This document shows positions 14,987-22,411 of a stretch of 46,220 nucleotides of DNA, in pieces (positions within the stretch are counted from its first letter, which is position 1; each line of letters starts with the position of its first letter). The position numbers were made by a program, and so were the translations under genes. This stretch comes from Lentisphaerota bacterium. Lineage in GTDB: Bacteria; Verrucomicrobiota; Kiritimatiellia; UBA8416; JABMPJ01. The notes under the pieces are model-generated. The model had not been told where the DNA came from and ran no database searches. It saw only the letters and a program-made list of their open reading frames with translations. The DNA lies in assembly GCA_013203785.1 (NCBI GenBank), contig JABMPJ010000089.1, forward strand, positions 1-46,220, read 5' to 3'.

Positions 14987-17301
14987 TTAAGCACCGCCTT
15001 GATCTCTCCGCAACGCAACATCATGTCGCCGAAGTACGGATTACTGATCTCCTCCTCGCCCTGTATCCACGATGCCCCACGGTTGTCAAATGCCATGGGA
15101 CACCACGCCTCATAGAGCTTCCCGCCGGGAAGACCAAAACGCGTCAGCACTGCGACGATCTGCTCCGAAAGCAGCGCAAACTGCATCCTGGCCGGTTCAA
15201 TCCCATCGGCACAGGCAAGGGCAACCAGGAGCGGCTTTAGCTCACCTTCGCTCTTCATCCACGCCATGTGGTTATCGCCCGTAATGAGCCCCATATCGAT
15301 CCCCGCGAGAGCCTCACGTGCTTTCGTGGCCGATGCGGCGGCGGCTTCGGAATCATCCTTTGCCAAGGCTACCTGTACGTCGAGGTAGCATTCGATCAGC
15401 ACGCCGAGTTGTTTCTTGAACTCGGGGCTGACCGCGGGGTGGGCCGGTGCAGCATGGCCACCATGCATCAGGCCGAACGTTGCTTGCATCGCTTCCGCGT
15501 GGCCACGTGTTATGACCGCCAAACGTGCCGCCTCGGCCGGTGTCGTAACAGATTCCCCTTCTACGCCATCATTACCCAGCAACATGGAATACTCCTTCCA
15601 CTGCATCTGCGCATGTCCGGACAGATCGTCGTGGGTCACAGCCTCTACCCGCTCCTTCAAGGATCGATACGCCAGGTGCAGCCCCTCCAACTCGACCGGC
15701 GCCGTCTCAATGGCGGCTGTCGCCGCGGCGATGACTTCGTGCAACTGACTCTTCACGAGGGCTGACACGGTTAGGCTCGAAGCGACCATCGGCTGTTCAC
15801 TTGTATCCTTTGCCGGGCCGCCGTGATCCATTCCTGCCATGCCACCACCGCTGCCGCCTTCGGGTGTCATCATGCTCGGCTTGGCTCGAATCTGCAGCTC
15901 GGCGTCGAGCTTGAAGGCACCTTTCGTCACCACGCGATCGCCTTCGGTCAGGCCGCGCTTGACGAGGTAGTAGTTACCCGCACGAGGTCCCAGCAGGATT
16001 TCACGGCCCTCGAATGTCGGCTTGTCCTGGCCGGGCACTTCGACATAAACAACGGCGCGTTTCCCGGTCAAAAGCGGAGCCGAGGCGGGAATCACCAGTG
16101 GCTTGTCCTCGTCGGCAGGTTCCTGACCCACATAGCCCAGGCTTTCGGCCCGAACCAACGGCATGCCGCATACATCGCATGATCCCGGCCCGTCCTTGAT
16201 GACTTCGGGATGCATAGGGCTGATCCACTTACCAGCCAGATCCGCGTTCATGACGCGACCGCCTGTCGCGACGTTCGCCTCTGCGACTGCGCGGACAAAC
16301 ATGCCGGGTTTGAGACGCCCATCGTCGTTCGGCACATTCACGCGCACCTTGATCGTGCGGGTGGATTCATTGAGTACGGGGTGAATGAAAGAGATGGTGC
16401 CGGTGAACACTTCACCGGGGTAGGACTCCGTCGTGAAATCGACATGCTGGCCGTAGCGCAACCAGGTCAGATCCGATTCATAGGCATCCAGATTGACCCA
16501 CATCCGTGATAGATCGGCAATCGTATAGATCCGCGTGCCAGTGTTGACATACATACCTTCCTGCGCGTTCTTGTGAATGACGATCCCGCCTGAAGGCGCG
16601 TAGATGGTGATATGGTCGTCGGGCTTGCCTCGCTCCTCGATCGCCTTGATCTGTTCCGGTGTCAGCCCCCACAGACGCAGCTTTTCACGCACCGCTGTCA
16701 CCGTCGCCGCAGTGGTGTCGCGAACAATCGACACGTCGCTATTCTCAAGCGACTTTGTCGCGGCGATCGCCTGCAGAAGTTCCTCCTGGGCGCTGAGGAG
16801 TTCAGGGCTATACAGGTAGACCATGTGGTCACCCTTCTTAACAGGTACACCCGTGTAGTCCACAAAAAGGCGATCCAAGCGGCCCGGCACCCAGGCGGCG
16901 ATGTAGGTGACTCGCGTTTCGTCATAGTCGATCTTGCCGACCATCCGCACATTTGTTGTCACAAAACGTCGTTCAACGGGGGCTGTCTCGATCTCCATGA
17001 GTTTCGCCGAGTGCTCACTCACCGACAACTCACGCAGCCCGCCCTCGTCGTCACTGCCCGAGTCCAGAGGAATCAGGTCCATGCCGCACAGCGGGCATTG
17101 GCCGGGTTTCGGCAGCTTGATCTGCGGGTGCATCGAGCACGTCCAGACTTCCACCTTGGCGGGCGTGGAAACCTCCGACGCATGATCGGCATGTTCAGAG
17201 GGACCGCGTCCCCCTCCCGTAACGCGGCCCATCGCAAACGCAATGGCCAGCAGCAGCAATACGGCCCCTATGACTCTAATGGAAACCTTCGTAATCTTCA
17301 T
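14983..17301 (-). CDS. cusB: CusB-like RND adaptor with two metal-binding domains and DUF3347
   Basis: A periplasmic adaptor of about 772 residues linking the CusA pump to the TolC channel. An N-terminal anchor (VIGAVLLLLAIAFAMG) precedes a heavy-metal-binding domain at about residues 50-78 (WTCSMHPQI ... CPLCGMDLIPL). Lipoyl, hairpin and barrel domains follow, then a second metal-binding domain near 357-383 (ISPMHPEV ... CDVCGMPLV). A DUF3347 domain fills about 512 to the end and carries CPMAFDNRGASW and NPYFGDMMLRCGE. Two metal-binding domains plus DUF3347 make it nearly twice the size of CusB. The start at 17301 has AGAGGA eight bases upstream; 17307 is an alternative, and the long open frame further upstream lies inside the preceding gene. 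Confidence 0.88.
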   Translation of the reverse strand: MKITKVSIRVIGAVLLLLAIAFAMGRVTGGGRGPSEHADHASEVSTPAKVEVWTCSMHPQIKLPKPGQCPLCGMDLIPLDSGSDDEGGLRELSVSEHSAKLMEIETAPVERRFVTTNVRMVGKIDYDETRVTYIAAWVPGRLDRLFVDYTGVPVKKGDHMVYLYSPELLSAQEELLQAIAATKSLENSDVSIVRDTTAATVTAVREKLRLWGLTPEQIKAIEERGKPDDHITIYAPSGGIVIHKNAQEGMYVNTGTRIYTIADLSRMWVNLDAYESDLTWLRYGQHVDFTTESYPGEVFTGTISFIHPVLNESTRTIKVRVNVPNDDGRLKPGMFVRAVAEANVATGGRVMNADLAGKWISPMHPEVIKDGPGSCDVCGMPLVRAESLGYVGQEPADEDKPLVIPASAPLLTGKRAVVYVEVPGQDKPTFEGREILLGPRAGNYYLVKRGLTEGDRVVTKGAFKLDAELQIRAKPSMMTPEGGSGGGMAGMDHGGPAKDTSEQPMVASSLTVSALVKSQLHEVIAAATAAIETAPVELEGLHLAYRSLKERVEAVTHDDLSGHAQMQWKEYSMLLGNDGVEGESVTTPAEAARLAVITRGHAEAMQATFGLMHGGHAAPAHPAVSPEFKKQLGVLIECYLDVQVALAKDDSEAAAASATKAREALAGIDMGLITGDNHMAWMKSEGELKPLLVALACADGIEPARMQFALLSEQIVAVLTRFGLPGGKLYEAWCPMAFDNRGASWIQGEEEISNPYFGDMMLRCGEIKAVLK

Positions 17302-17327
17302 GCTCATCTTCCTCTTCCCGTCCGCGT

Positions 17328-18089
17328 TTACCATGCGTAGTGATTCAATCCGTATACCAGTTGGCCGCCGAAATAGCCCGCAGCACCGACCAATGCCACA
17401 CAGAGCAGTAGAACAGCGCGGTATCCCCACCGGCACCTGGAGCCGCCACGCCGACAGGCTAGCTCCGAAAGGACCGCCGCAACGGCAATGAAGACCGCCA
17501 TCGTAATACCAATCCACTTATGAAGCCAGAAAGGACGAGCATAATCACCGGGGAAATCTGCCGACATACCGGCAAGCAGTCCGAGGCCCACGCTGACCGC
17601 CGCGCCCAGGACAGCCACGTTGATGTTGAAGCGTGACACTTTCTCAAACGTACCATTTCTCGTCATCATGGCCAGGAGCTCGGCCAATGCAGCCACAAGA
17701 ACGAGCGCAATAGGGATATGTATCGCCACCGGATGAAATTTCCCCATGAATGTCAATAGGCGGGATGGCTCATCCGGTGCCCCATGGTCAACTAAATGGT
17801 CATGCGCGGGCTCCGCATCGGGCGCCTCTGGATCGACGGACAACTGCGGTAGCTTCGCTAGATACGTCTCGGGCTCTTTCTCGAATGTGGCTTTGCAGAG
17901 CATGCAACAGAAGTAGACGCGCTTGCCCTGGTAGTCGATGTAGATGCTGGGGTCGATGGGGTTCTCCTCCATCACGGGACAAAGCTCCTGAACAGCCATC
18001 TGGGCATTCTCATCCGCTGTAAGCCATGAAGGCAGCGCGCCCCACATTACGAGGCCTACAGCAAGTATCCATGCTATGTGTCGCTTCAT
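17328..18089 (-). CDS. YHS-domain plus DUF2231 membrane protein
   Basis: A protein of about 253 residues. A signal or anchor segment is followed by a YHS-type domain (LCPVMEENPIDPSIYIDYQG, then YFCCMLCKATFEKEPE), whose cysteines probably bind a soft metal. After a His/Asp-rich linker (AEPAHDHLVDHGAPDE) comes a DUF2231 four-helix membrane domain starting FHPVAIHIPIALVLVAALAE, whose histidines suggest heme or metal contact. The combination suggests metal handling at the periplasmic face of the inner membrane. ATG 18089 has GGAAGGG seven bases upstream; a GTG at 18098 is less likely. It lies 26 bases upstream of the adaptor gene. Confidence 0.8.
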   Translation of the reverse strand: MKRHIAWILAVGLVMWGALPSWLTADENAQMAVQELCPVMEENPIDPSIYIDYQGKRVYFCCMLCKATFEKEPETYLAKLPQLSVDPEAPDAEPAHDHLVDHGAPDEPSRLLTFMGKFHPVAIHIPIALVLVAALAELLAMMTRNGTFEKVSRFNINVAVLGAAVSVGLGLLAGMSADFPGDYARPFWLHKWIGITMAVFIAVAAVLSELACRRGGSRCRWGYRAVLLLCVALVGAAGYFGGQLVYGLNHYAW

Positions 18090-18168
18090 CCCCCTCACCC
18101 TTCCGCGTCACGCATACAGAGAGACCGGTGCAGACGTTCTGTCTGCACCGATTCCCCGCATTTCTGAT

Positions 18169-18675
18169 CTAGTGATTGTGGCCTTGGTGGCTATCGTGCT
18201 TGTCTTCATGCTTCATGGGCTTGGGCGTGGAATCAAGCGTTATGCCTTCCTTTTCCATCGTCCTGATGTACTGCGCGGCCTCTGCTGCGAGCTTCTTAAG
18301 GCAGCCTGGGCAGCAGACATAGATGCGTTTGCCATCGTGATCGAGGTAGTGCTCCTTTTTGATTTTACCGCCCATGACAGGGCAGAGCGTTTGCACCTTC
18401 GCCACGGTGACGCCTTCGGCCTCCATCTTTGCGATGTACTTGAGTGGATCCTTCTGCAGTTTAGCTATGCACCCCTTGCAGCAGACATAGACCCGCTTGC
18501 CCTCATGATCGACGTATAGATCCTGCTTGATCTTGCCACCCATGACAGGGCAGGTCGTCTGTACTACAACATTTGTTTTCGCCTCCGCCGTTTCCGAATG
18601 ATCATGCCCATCCCTCGCCAGTGCTCCCGTCGTGAGAACTATTCCCGAGACCGCCATCAACAGTGCCATTTTCAT
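18169..18675 (-). CDS. Exported protein with two tandem YHS domains
   Basis: A protein of 168 residues. The ATG at 18675 has AAGGAGGAAAG just upstream. A signal peptide ends near GALARDG, then come a short His-rich stretch (DGHDHSE) and two near-identical YHS domains: CPVMGGKIKQDLYVDHEG with VYVCCKGCI, and CPVMGGKIKKEHYLDHDG with IYVCCPGCL. The C-terminus is again His-rich (KHEDKHDSHQGHNH). Each domain can hold a soft or transition metal with its three cysteines, so this looks like a periplasmic copper-binding or relay protein feeding the Cus-type pump. The duplication is internal and recent-looking. Confidence 0.82.
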   Translation of the reverse strand: MKMALLMAVSGIVLTTGALARDGHDHSETAEAKTNVVVQTTCPVMGGKIKQDLYVDHEGKRVYVCCKGCIAKLQKDPLKYIAKMEAEGVTVAKVQTLCPVMGGKIKKEHYLDHDGKRIYVCCPGCLKKLAAEAAQYIRTMEKEGITLDSTPKPMKHEDKHDSHQGHNH

Positions 18676-18750
18676 AGTGCTTTCCTCCTTGCTCTTTCTC
18701 TTTCCTACAATCACGCTTCCATCACTGCTGATCGGGCAGCGACGTGCTCA

Positions 18751-18903
18751 TCAGTGGCACGAGCCGGAACTCCCGCCACCACTCTTTCCGCTCGAATAGG
18801 GATGACTCGCCCCATCCGAGTAGCCGGTCCCCCCGTCGGACGACATGCAACCACCTATCAATACCAGCCCTACTATCATTACGAGTCCCAACAATGTTTT
18901 CAC
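18751..18903 (-). CDS. Small Gly/Ser-rich lipoprotein (50 aa)
   Basis: A short gene starting with GTG at 18903, with AAGG about ten bases upstream. A hydrophobic signal (LLGLVMIVGLVLIGGC) ends in an IGGC lipobox. The mature peptide is flexible, rich in Gly and Ser, with His near position 35 and a closing SGSCH, so a terminal Cys-His pair could bind metal. It lies between the TolC-type gene and the double-YHS gene in the same orientation. No family recognised. Confidence 0.5.
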   Translation of the reverse strand: MKTLLGLVMIVGLVLIGGCMSSDGGTGYSDGASHPYSSGKSGGGSSGSCH

Positions 18904-18953
18904 AGCTTTGATCCTTTCAACATGAATCCCCTCCCCGCCCCATACACGACGTG

Positions 18954-20336
18954 CTACTTCGACCTTATTGCTCTCCCATGCGCCTCCCTCCCCACAATGG
19001 CTTCGATCTCCGCCAAGCGTCGGCCACGGTCGGCTTGTGAGCGTTGATGGGCGAGCTGAAATTCCAACAGCATCCTCTGCGCATCAATCAACGAAATAAA
19101 GGGGGTACTGCCGGCCTCAAAGCCTTGTTGAGTCGCTTCTAGAGACTGCTCTGCTTTAGGAACCAGGGTATCGCCATACAGGTCGATCTTCCGCTCCGCA
19201 TCGTGAAAATGATACAGTAGTAGCTTTACGTCTGCGGCCAGGCGATCGGCGACATCTTCTCTCTGCCCCTCCGCCGCCTTCTTGCGCAGCCGGGCTTCAC
19301 GAGCTTCGGCGCGATACTTGCCGTACCAGATGGGCAAATTGATAGAGACCATGGCCACGACAGGATCCTTGCCGCTGTCCGACACCCCACTATTGCGCGC
19401 CTCATCCATATCCCCGTAGTCAACACCAAGCGTGACATCGGGATAATAGCTCTTTCTCGCGAGCTCGATACCTACATCCTCTTTCGCGACCAGATGATCA
19501 AGACGGAGCAAGTCTGGATTGCTCTCAGCCAACCAGGCCAGGGCCTGCGTATCAGTGAACGAAGCGACGAGCTCGGGAAGTGAACGAGGCCACGGCAAAG
19601 GAAGCTGTGTGGGTCGATTCATCGCTGCATTCAGTGTGGCAACGATCGGCTCACGCAGCGACTCCAACGTGCGCAGCTGGTCATCCAACTTCCCGAGCTC
19701 GACTTGAGCTTGAACCACAGAACTGTATGCCTCGGCACCGGCCTTAAAGCGCGTGCGGGTCACCCCCTCGAGATTGGCGACCAATTGGATATGCTCACGT
19801 GTCACTGTAAGGGCCTGGGCGAGATACCAGTACTCGTAATAGGCCGCCTTCACCCTGAAAAAGAGTTGCAGTTTTGTCTTCTCATAGGATTGCTGCGCGG
19901 CGGCGGCAGCCTCGCCAGCCGCATCGCCGCGTAGACGGAGGGTGCCAAACCAGGGGAACGTCTGCGCCAGGCCAAACTTCTGACGCTGGGGGCCAACACG
20001 TGTCTCCACCTCTTCGATGAAGTAGGCATAGTTGAACCGGGGGTCAGGTAACGACTTCACCTGTGGGATTCGTTCAAGTGCCGCTTTCCACTGACTGAAG
20101 TCCGCCCTCAATCCTGCGTTATTCAGAGCCGCATAGGCAAGGTAGTCACGTAGTGTTGTGCTTTCGTCGATGAGTGGTAAAGCATCCGGCACTCCCGCTT
20201 GATGCTGAGCCATCCTGATGTGCCCTGTTTCGTCGCTTGGGAGTGGGGCCGCAGTCGCTGCCCCCGCCCGGACCGACGGGACGATCACACTCAGTAGGAC
20301 GGCGACTCGTAATCCTCTAAAGATCTCAATCATCAT
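18954..20336 (-). CDS. TolC/CusC-type outer-membrane efflux channel
   Basis: A 460-residue outer-membrane factor. The signal peptide (VAVLLSVIVPSVRAGA) is followed by two repeats of the OEP fold with long alpha-helical stretches; typical phrases are KFGLAQTFPWFGTLRLRGDA, a repeat-boundary LAWLAESNPDLLRLDHLV, and SINLPIWYGKYRAEAREARL. No lipobox Cys is present, unlike E. coli CusC. With the CusA and CusB genes downstream it would complete a tripartite efflux system across both membranes. CAGGAG lies nine bases before the ATG; a second ATG follows immediately. Confidence 0.9.
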   Translation of the reverse strand: MMIEIFRGLRVAVLLSVIVPSVRAGAATAAPLPSDETGHIRMAQHQAGVPDALPLIDESTTLRDYLAYAALNNAGLRADFSQWKAALERIPQVKSLPDPRFNYAYFIEEVETRVGPQRQKFGLAQTFPWFGTLRLRGDAAGEAAAAAQQSYEKTKLQLFFRVKAAYYEYWYLAQALTVTREHIQLVANLEGVTRTRFKAGAEAYSSVVQAQVELGKLDDQLRTLESLREPIVATLNAAMNRPTQLPLPWPRSLPELVASFTDTQALAWLAESNPDLLRLDHLVAKEDVGIELARKSYYPDVTLGVDYGDMDEARNSGVSDSGKDPVVAMVSINLPIWYGKYRAEAREARLRKKAAEGQREDVADRLAADVKLLLYHFHDAERKIDLYGDTLVPKAEQSLEATQQGFEAGSTPFISLIDAQRMLLEFQLAHQRSQADRGRRLAEIEAIVGREAHGRAIRSK

Positions 20337-20405
20337 TCGTCATCACTCCTGGAAACGGCACTTCAGCATGCTTAACGGCCTCGCCAACATTCATCTCCCC
20401 CTCTA

Positions 20406-20795
20406 TCATGCGGCCTGTCCCTCCAGAGCAGCCACTAGTCCGTCAAGATCGACTGGTTTTGCCAGACACGCCGCGACCCCCATCTGTCCGAGCTTTGCGT
20501 TTCTTAGCTGCTCACCGTGGCCAGTCACAAATACAATTCTACAGCTCGAACTGAGGTGATACCCCATGCGGCCCAATACCTGGTAACCACTCATCTCAGG
20601 CATCAAATAGTCCAATACCACCGCATCAGGCATCTCACTCTCTCCGACACAGGCCACGCAAGCCATTTGATCTATGAAGTCGCAGGCCTTGGAGGGGTCC
20701 GTAAAGGCATAGACCTCGTAGCCGCGCTCTGTGAGCAGGAGCTTCAGACTTCTGATCCAAGCCTCATCATTGTCTACTATCATGACACGCTTCAT
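20406..20795 (-). CDS. Single-domain response regulator (CheY-like)
   Basis: A 129-residue receiver domain with no output domain. The acidic pocket is VDNDE (Asp8, Asp10), the phosphorylated residue is Asp62 in VVLDYLMPEMSG, the switch Thr is in VFVTGHGEQ (Thr91) and the conserved Lys is in LAKPVD (Lys113). It probably works as a phosphate sink or relay partner for the nearby histidine kinase. GAGGGG lies seven bases before the ATG. The gene is separated from the NtrC-type regulator by a 269-base gap, so it may be transcribed with the TolC gene instead. Confidence 0.9.
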   Translation of the reverse strand: MKRVMIVDNDEAWIRSLKLLLTERGYEVYAFTDPSKACDFIDQMACVACVGESEMPDAVVLDYLMPEMSGYQVLGRMGYHLSSSCRIVFVTGHGEQLRNAKLGQMGVAACLAKPVDLDGLVAALEGQAA

Positions 20796-20828
20796 AGAGC
20801 AACCCCTCCCTGTCCCATCACTAGGGCG

Positions 20829-21038
20829 TTATCGCACAATCCATGCCAACTTCAAAAGCGCACCCAACCGATGAAAATCGGGCTGGTTGGAAGGAACACG
20901 AGGACATATCGGCCAGTAACTGGTGACCTCACCGATCAGAAACTGGTGCTTTGGGGCCGCCATAACATTCCAAGCCAGCCGGATATTCGGTCCATCCAAC
21001 ATGGCAAGAGCCCACATGACGGTGAGGGGGCTCTGCAC
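20829..21038 (-). pseudogene. Probable C-terminal fragment of an unidentified protein
   Basis: The gap 20796-21064 holds an open frame whose translation (LTVMWALAMLDGPNIRLAWN, then DFHRLGALLKLAWIVR at the end) reads like natural protein sequence but begins without a ribosome site; the frame is open upstream into the end of the NtrC gene. It could be the end of a deleted gene. Part of its DNA (20918-20946) is repeated, diverged, at 7020-7049. No family recognised. Confidence 0.3.
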
Positions 21039-21064
21039 GAACGCACGCCAGATCAGAGCGGATG

Positions 21065-22411
21065 TCAGTACGGCTGTAAATTGCTGTCAGCGATTTTCTT
21101 GCGTAGCGTCGTGGGCGAGATCTGAAGGAGTTGCGCCGTCTGCGTGATGTTCCAGCCGGTCGAGAGCAACGCCTTCTCGATGTGAAGCATCTCCGCTTCG
21201 GCCAACGGTCGGATAGGCTCATCCGCTTCCGTTGAGCCGACACCATTCCCCGAAGCAAATCCTATGTCGTCCAACATCAACGTCGAGCTCCGTGCCAGTG
21301 CTGTAGCGCGCGCCAGAACGTTCTCCAGCTCTCGAACGTTCCCGGGCCAGTCGTACTGCTCCAGTCGTAGCATCGCCGACTCGTCTATGCTCTCAACACG
21401 TTTGTGCAATTGCATACCCAGTTTTCCTAGAAAATGGCGAACCAGCAACCGGATATCACCACGGCGCTCGCGCAAGGGCGGCACCATCAATTCGGATACG
21501 GCAATTCTGTACAGGAGATCCTCTCGAAACTCACCGGATGCGACCATCTGGGACAAATCTCGGTGCGTCGCGCAAACCACTCGGGCCTGGAACGCAATCG
21601 GCTGGAGTCCGCCCACTCGCTCGAACTCCCTCTCCTGAAGCACACGCAACAGCTTGGCCTGCAGGTCGAGATCCATATCGCCGATCTCATCGAAAAAGAG
21701 TGTCCCCGCACCGGCATGCTCGAGCTTGCCGACCTTCTGTCGATCCGCCCCCGTAAAGGCGCCTCGCTCATGTCCGAAAAGTTCACTTTCCAAGAGGGTC
21801 GGGACCACCGCCGAGCAGTTCACAGCCACGAAGGGTGCGCCCGAACAGGTGGCCTCATGCAGTGCGCGTGCCACAAGCTCTTTGCCCGTTCCGCTTTCCC
21901 CCTTGATCATCACGCCGACGCGACTTCGGGAGAGCAATCCGATCTGCTTCAGTACATCCAGCATTTTTGCATCAGAGCCAATGATCTCCCGCGGACCCGC
22001 ATCTCCTGACATGGCATCTGTCGCTGGCGGAAACCGGACATCGGGAGCTTGCCGCCGTTCGAGCTTCTCAATCACCAACAGCACATCATCAATATCAAAC
22101 GGCTTGCGAATGTAGTCGAAGGCACCTGAGCGCATCGCTGTAATCGTGGTGTGCATATCCTGCCGCGCCGTGACCATCACGACGGGTACGCTCTGATCTC
22201 TCTCGGAAATCTTCTGAAGAACCGACAAGCCACTTTCATCAGGCAGGTTGATGTCCAGCAACACTAGGTCAGGTGTCTCCGCATCCACCTCAAGAAGGCC
22301 CGCCTCCGCCGTCCCCGCGACCGCTGTTGTGCACCCCTTTGTTTCCAATTGAAGCTGGAGCGAGCGGCACAGGGCCGCATCATCATCAATGACAAGCAGG
22401 CGACTAATCAT
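21065..22411 (-). CDS. NtrC-family sigma-54-dependent response regulator
   Basis: A 448-residue transcription activator. The receiver domain (residues 1-120) has acidic residues at 9-11 and the phosphorylated Asp53 in LLDINLPDESG. The AAA+ domain has Walker A GESGTGKE at 171-178, the sigma-54-contacting GAFTGA at 217-222 and Walker B DEIGD at 240-244. A Fis-type helix-turn-helix closes the protein (GWNITQTAQLLQISPTTLRKKI). It should activate sigma-54 promoters after phosphorylation by the kinase whose gene overlaps its start by ATGA. The neighbouring efflux or porin genes are the natural targets, but no clear TGGCAC-N5-TTGC box was found by eye. Confidence 0.95.
   Translation of the reverse strand: MISRLLVIDDDAALCRSLQLQLETKGCTTAVAGTAEAGLLEVDAETPDLVLLDINLPDESGLSVLQKISERDQSVPVVMVTARQDMHTTITAMRSGAFDYIRKPFDIDDVLLVIEKLERRQAPDVRFPPATDAMSGDAGPREIIGSDAKMLDVLKQIGLLSRSRVGVMIKGESGTGKELVARALHEATCSGAPFVAVNCSAVVPTLLESELFGHERGAFTGADRQKVGKLEHAGAGTLFFDEIGDMDLDLQAKLLRVLQEREFERVGGLQPIAFQARVVCATHRDLSQMVASGEFREDLLYRIAVSELMVPPLRERRGDIRLLVRHFLGKLGMQLHKRVESIDESAMLRLEQYDWPGNVRELENVLARATALARSSTLMLDDIGFASGNGVGSTEADEPIRPLAEAEMLHIEKALLSTGWNITQTAQLLQISPTTLRKKIADSNLQPY

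Noticed and set aside
11384..15115. Long plus-strand frames opposite the RND pump (11384-12715 and 13556-15115)
   Set aside because: They are antisense shadows of the well-conserved pump; no domain, signal peptide or ribosome site.
17302..17517. 72-residue N-terminal extension of the CusB-like gene
   Set aside because: It overlaps the end of the YHS-DUF2231 gene, lacks a ribosome site and would place residues before a normal membrane anchor.
20337..20405. CGGCACTTCAGCATGC as a sigma-54 promoter
   Set aside because: It points to the plus strand, away from the TolC gene, and matches the -24/-12 consensus poorly.
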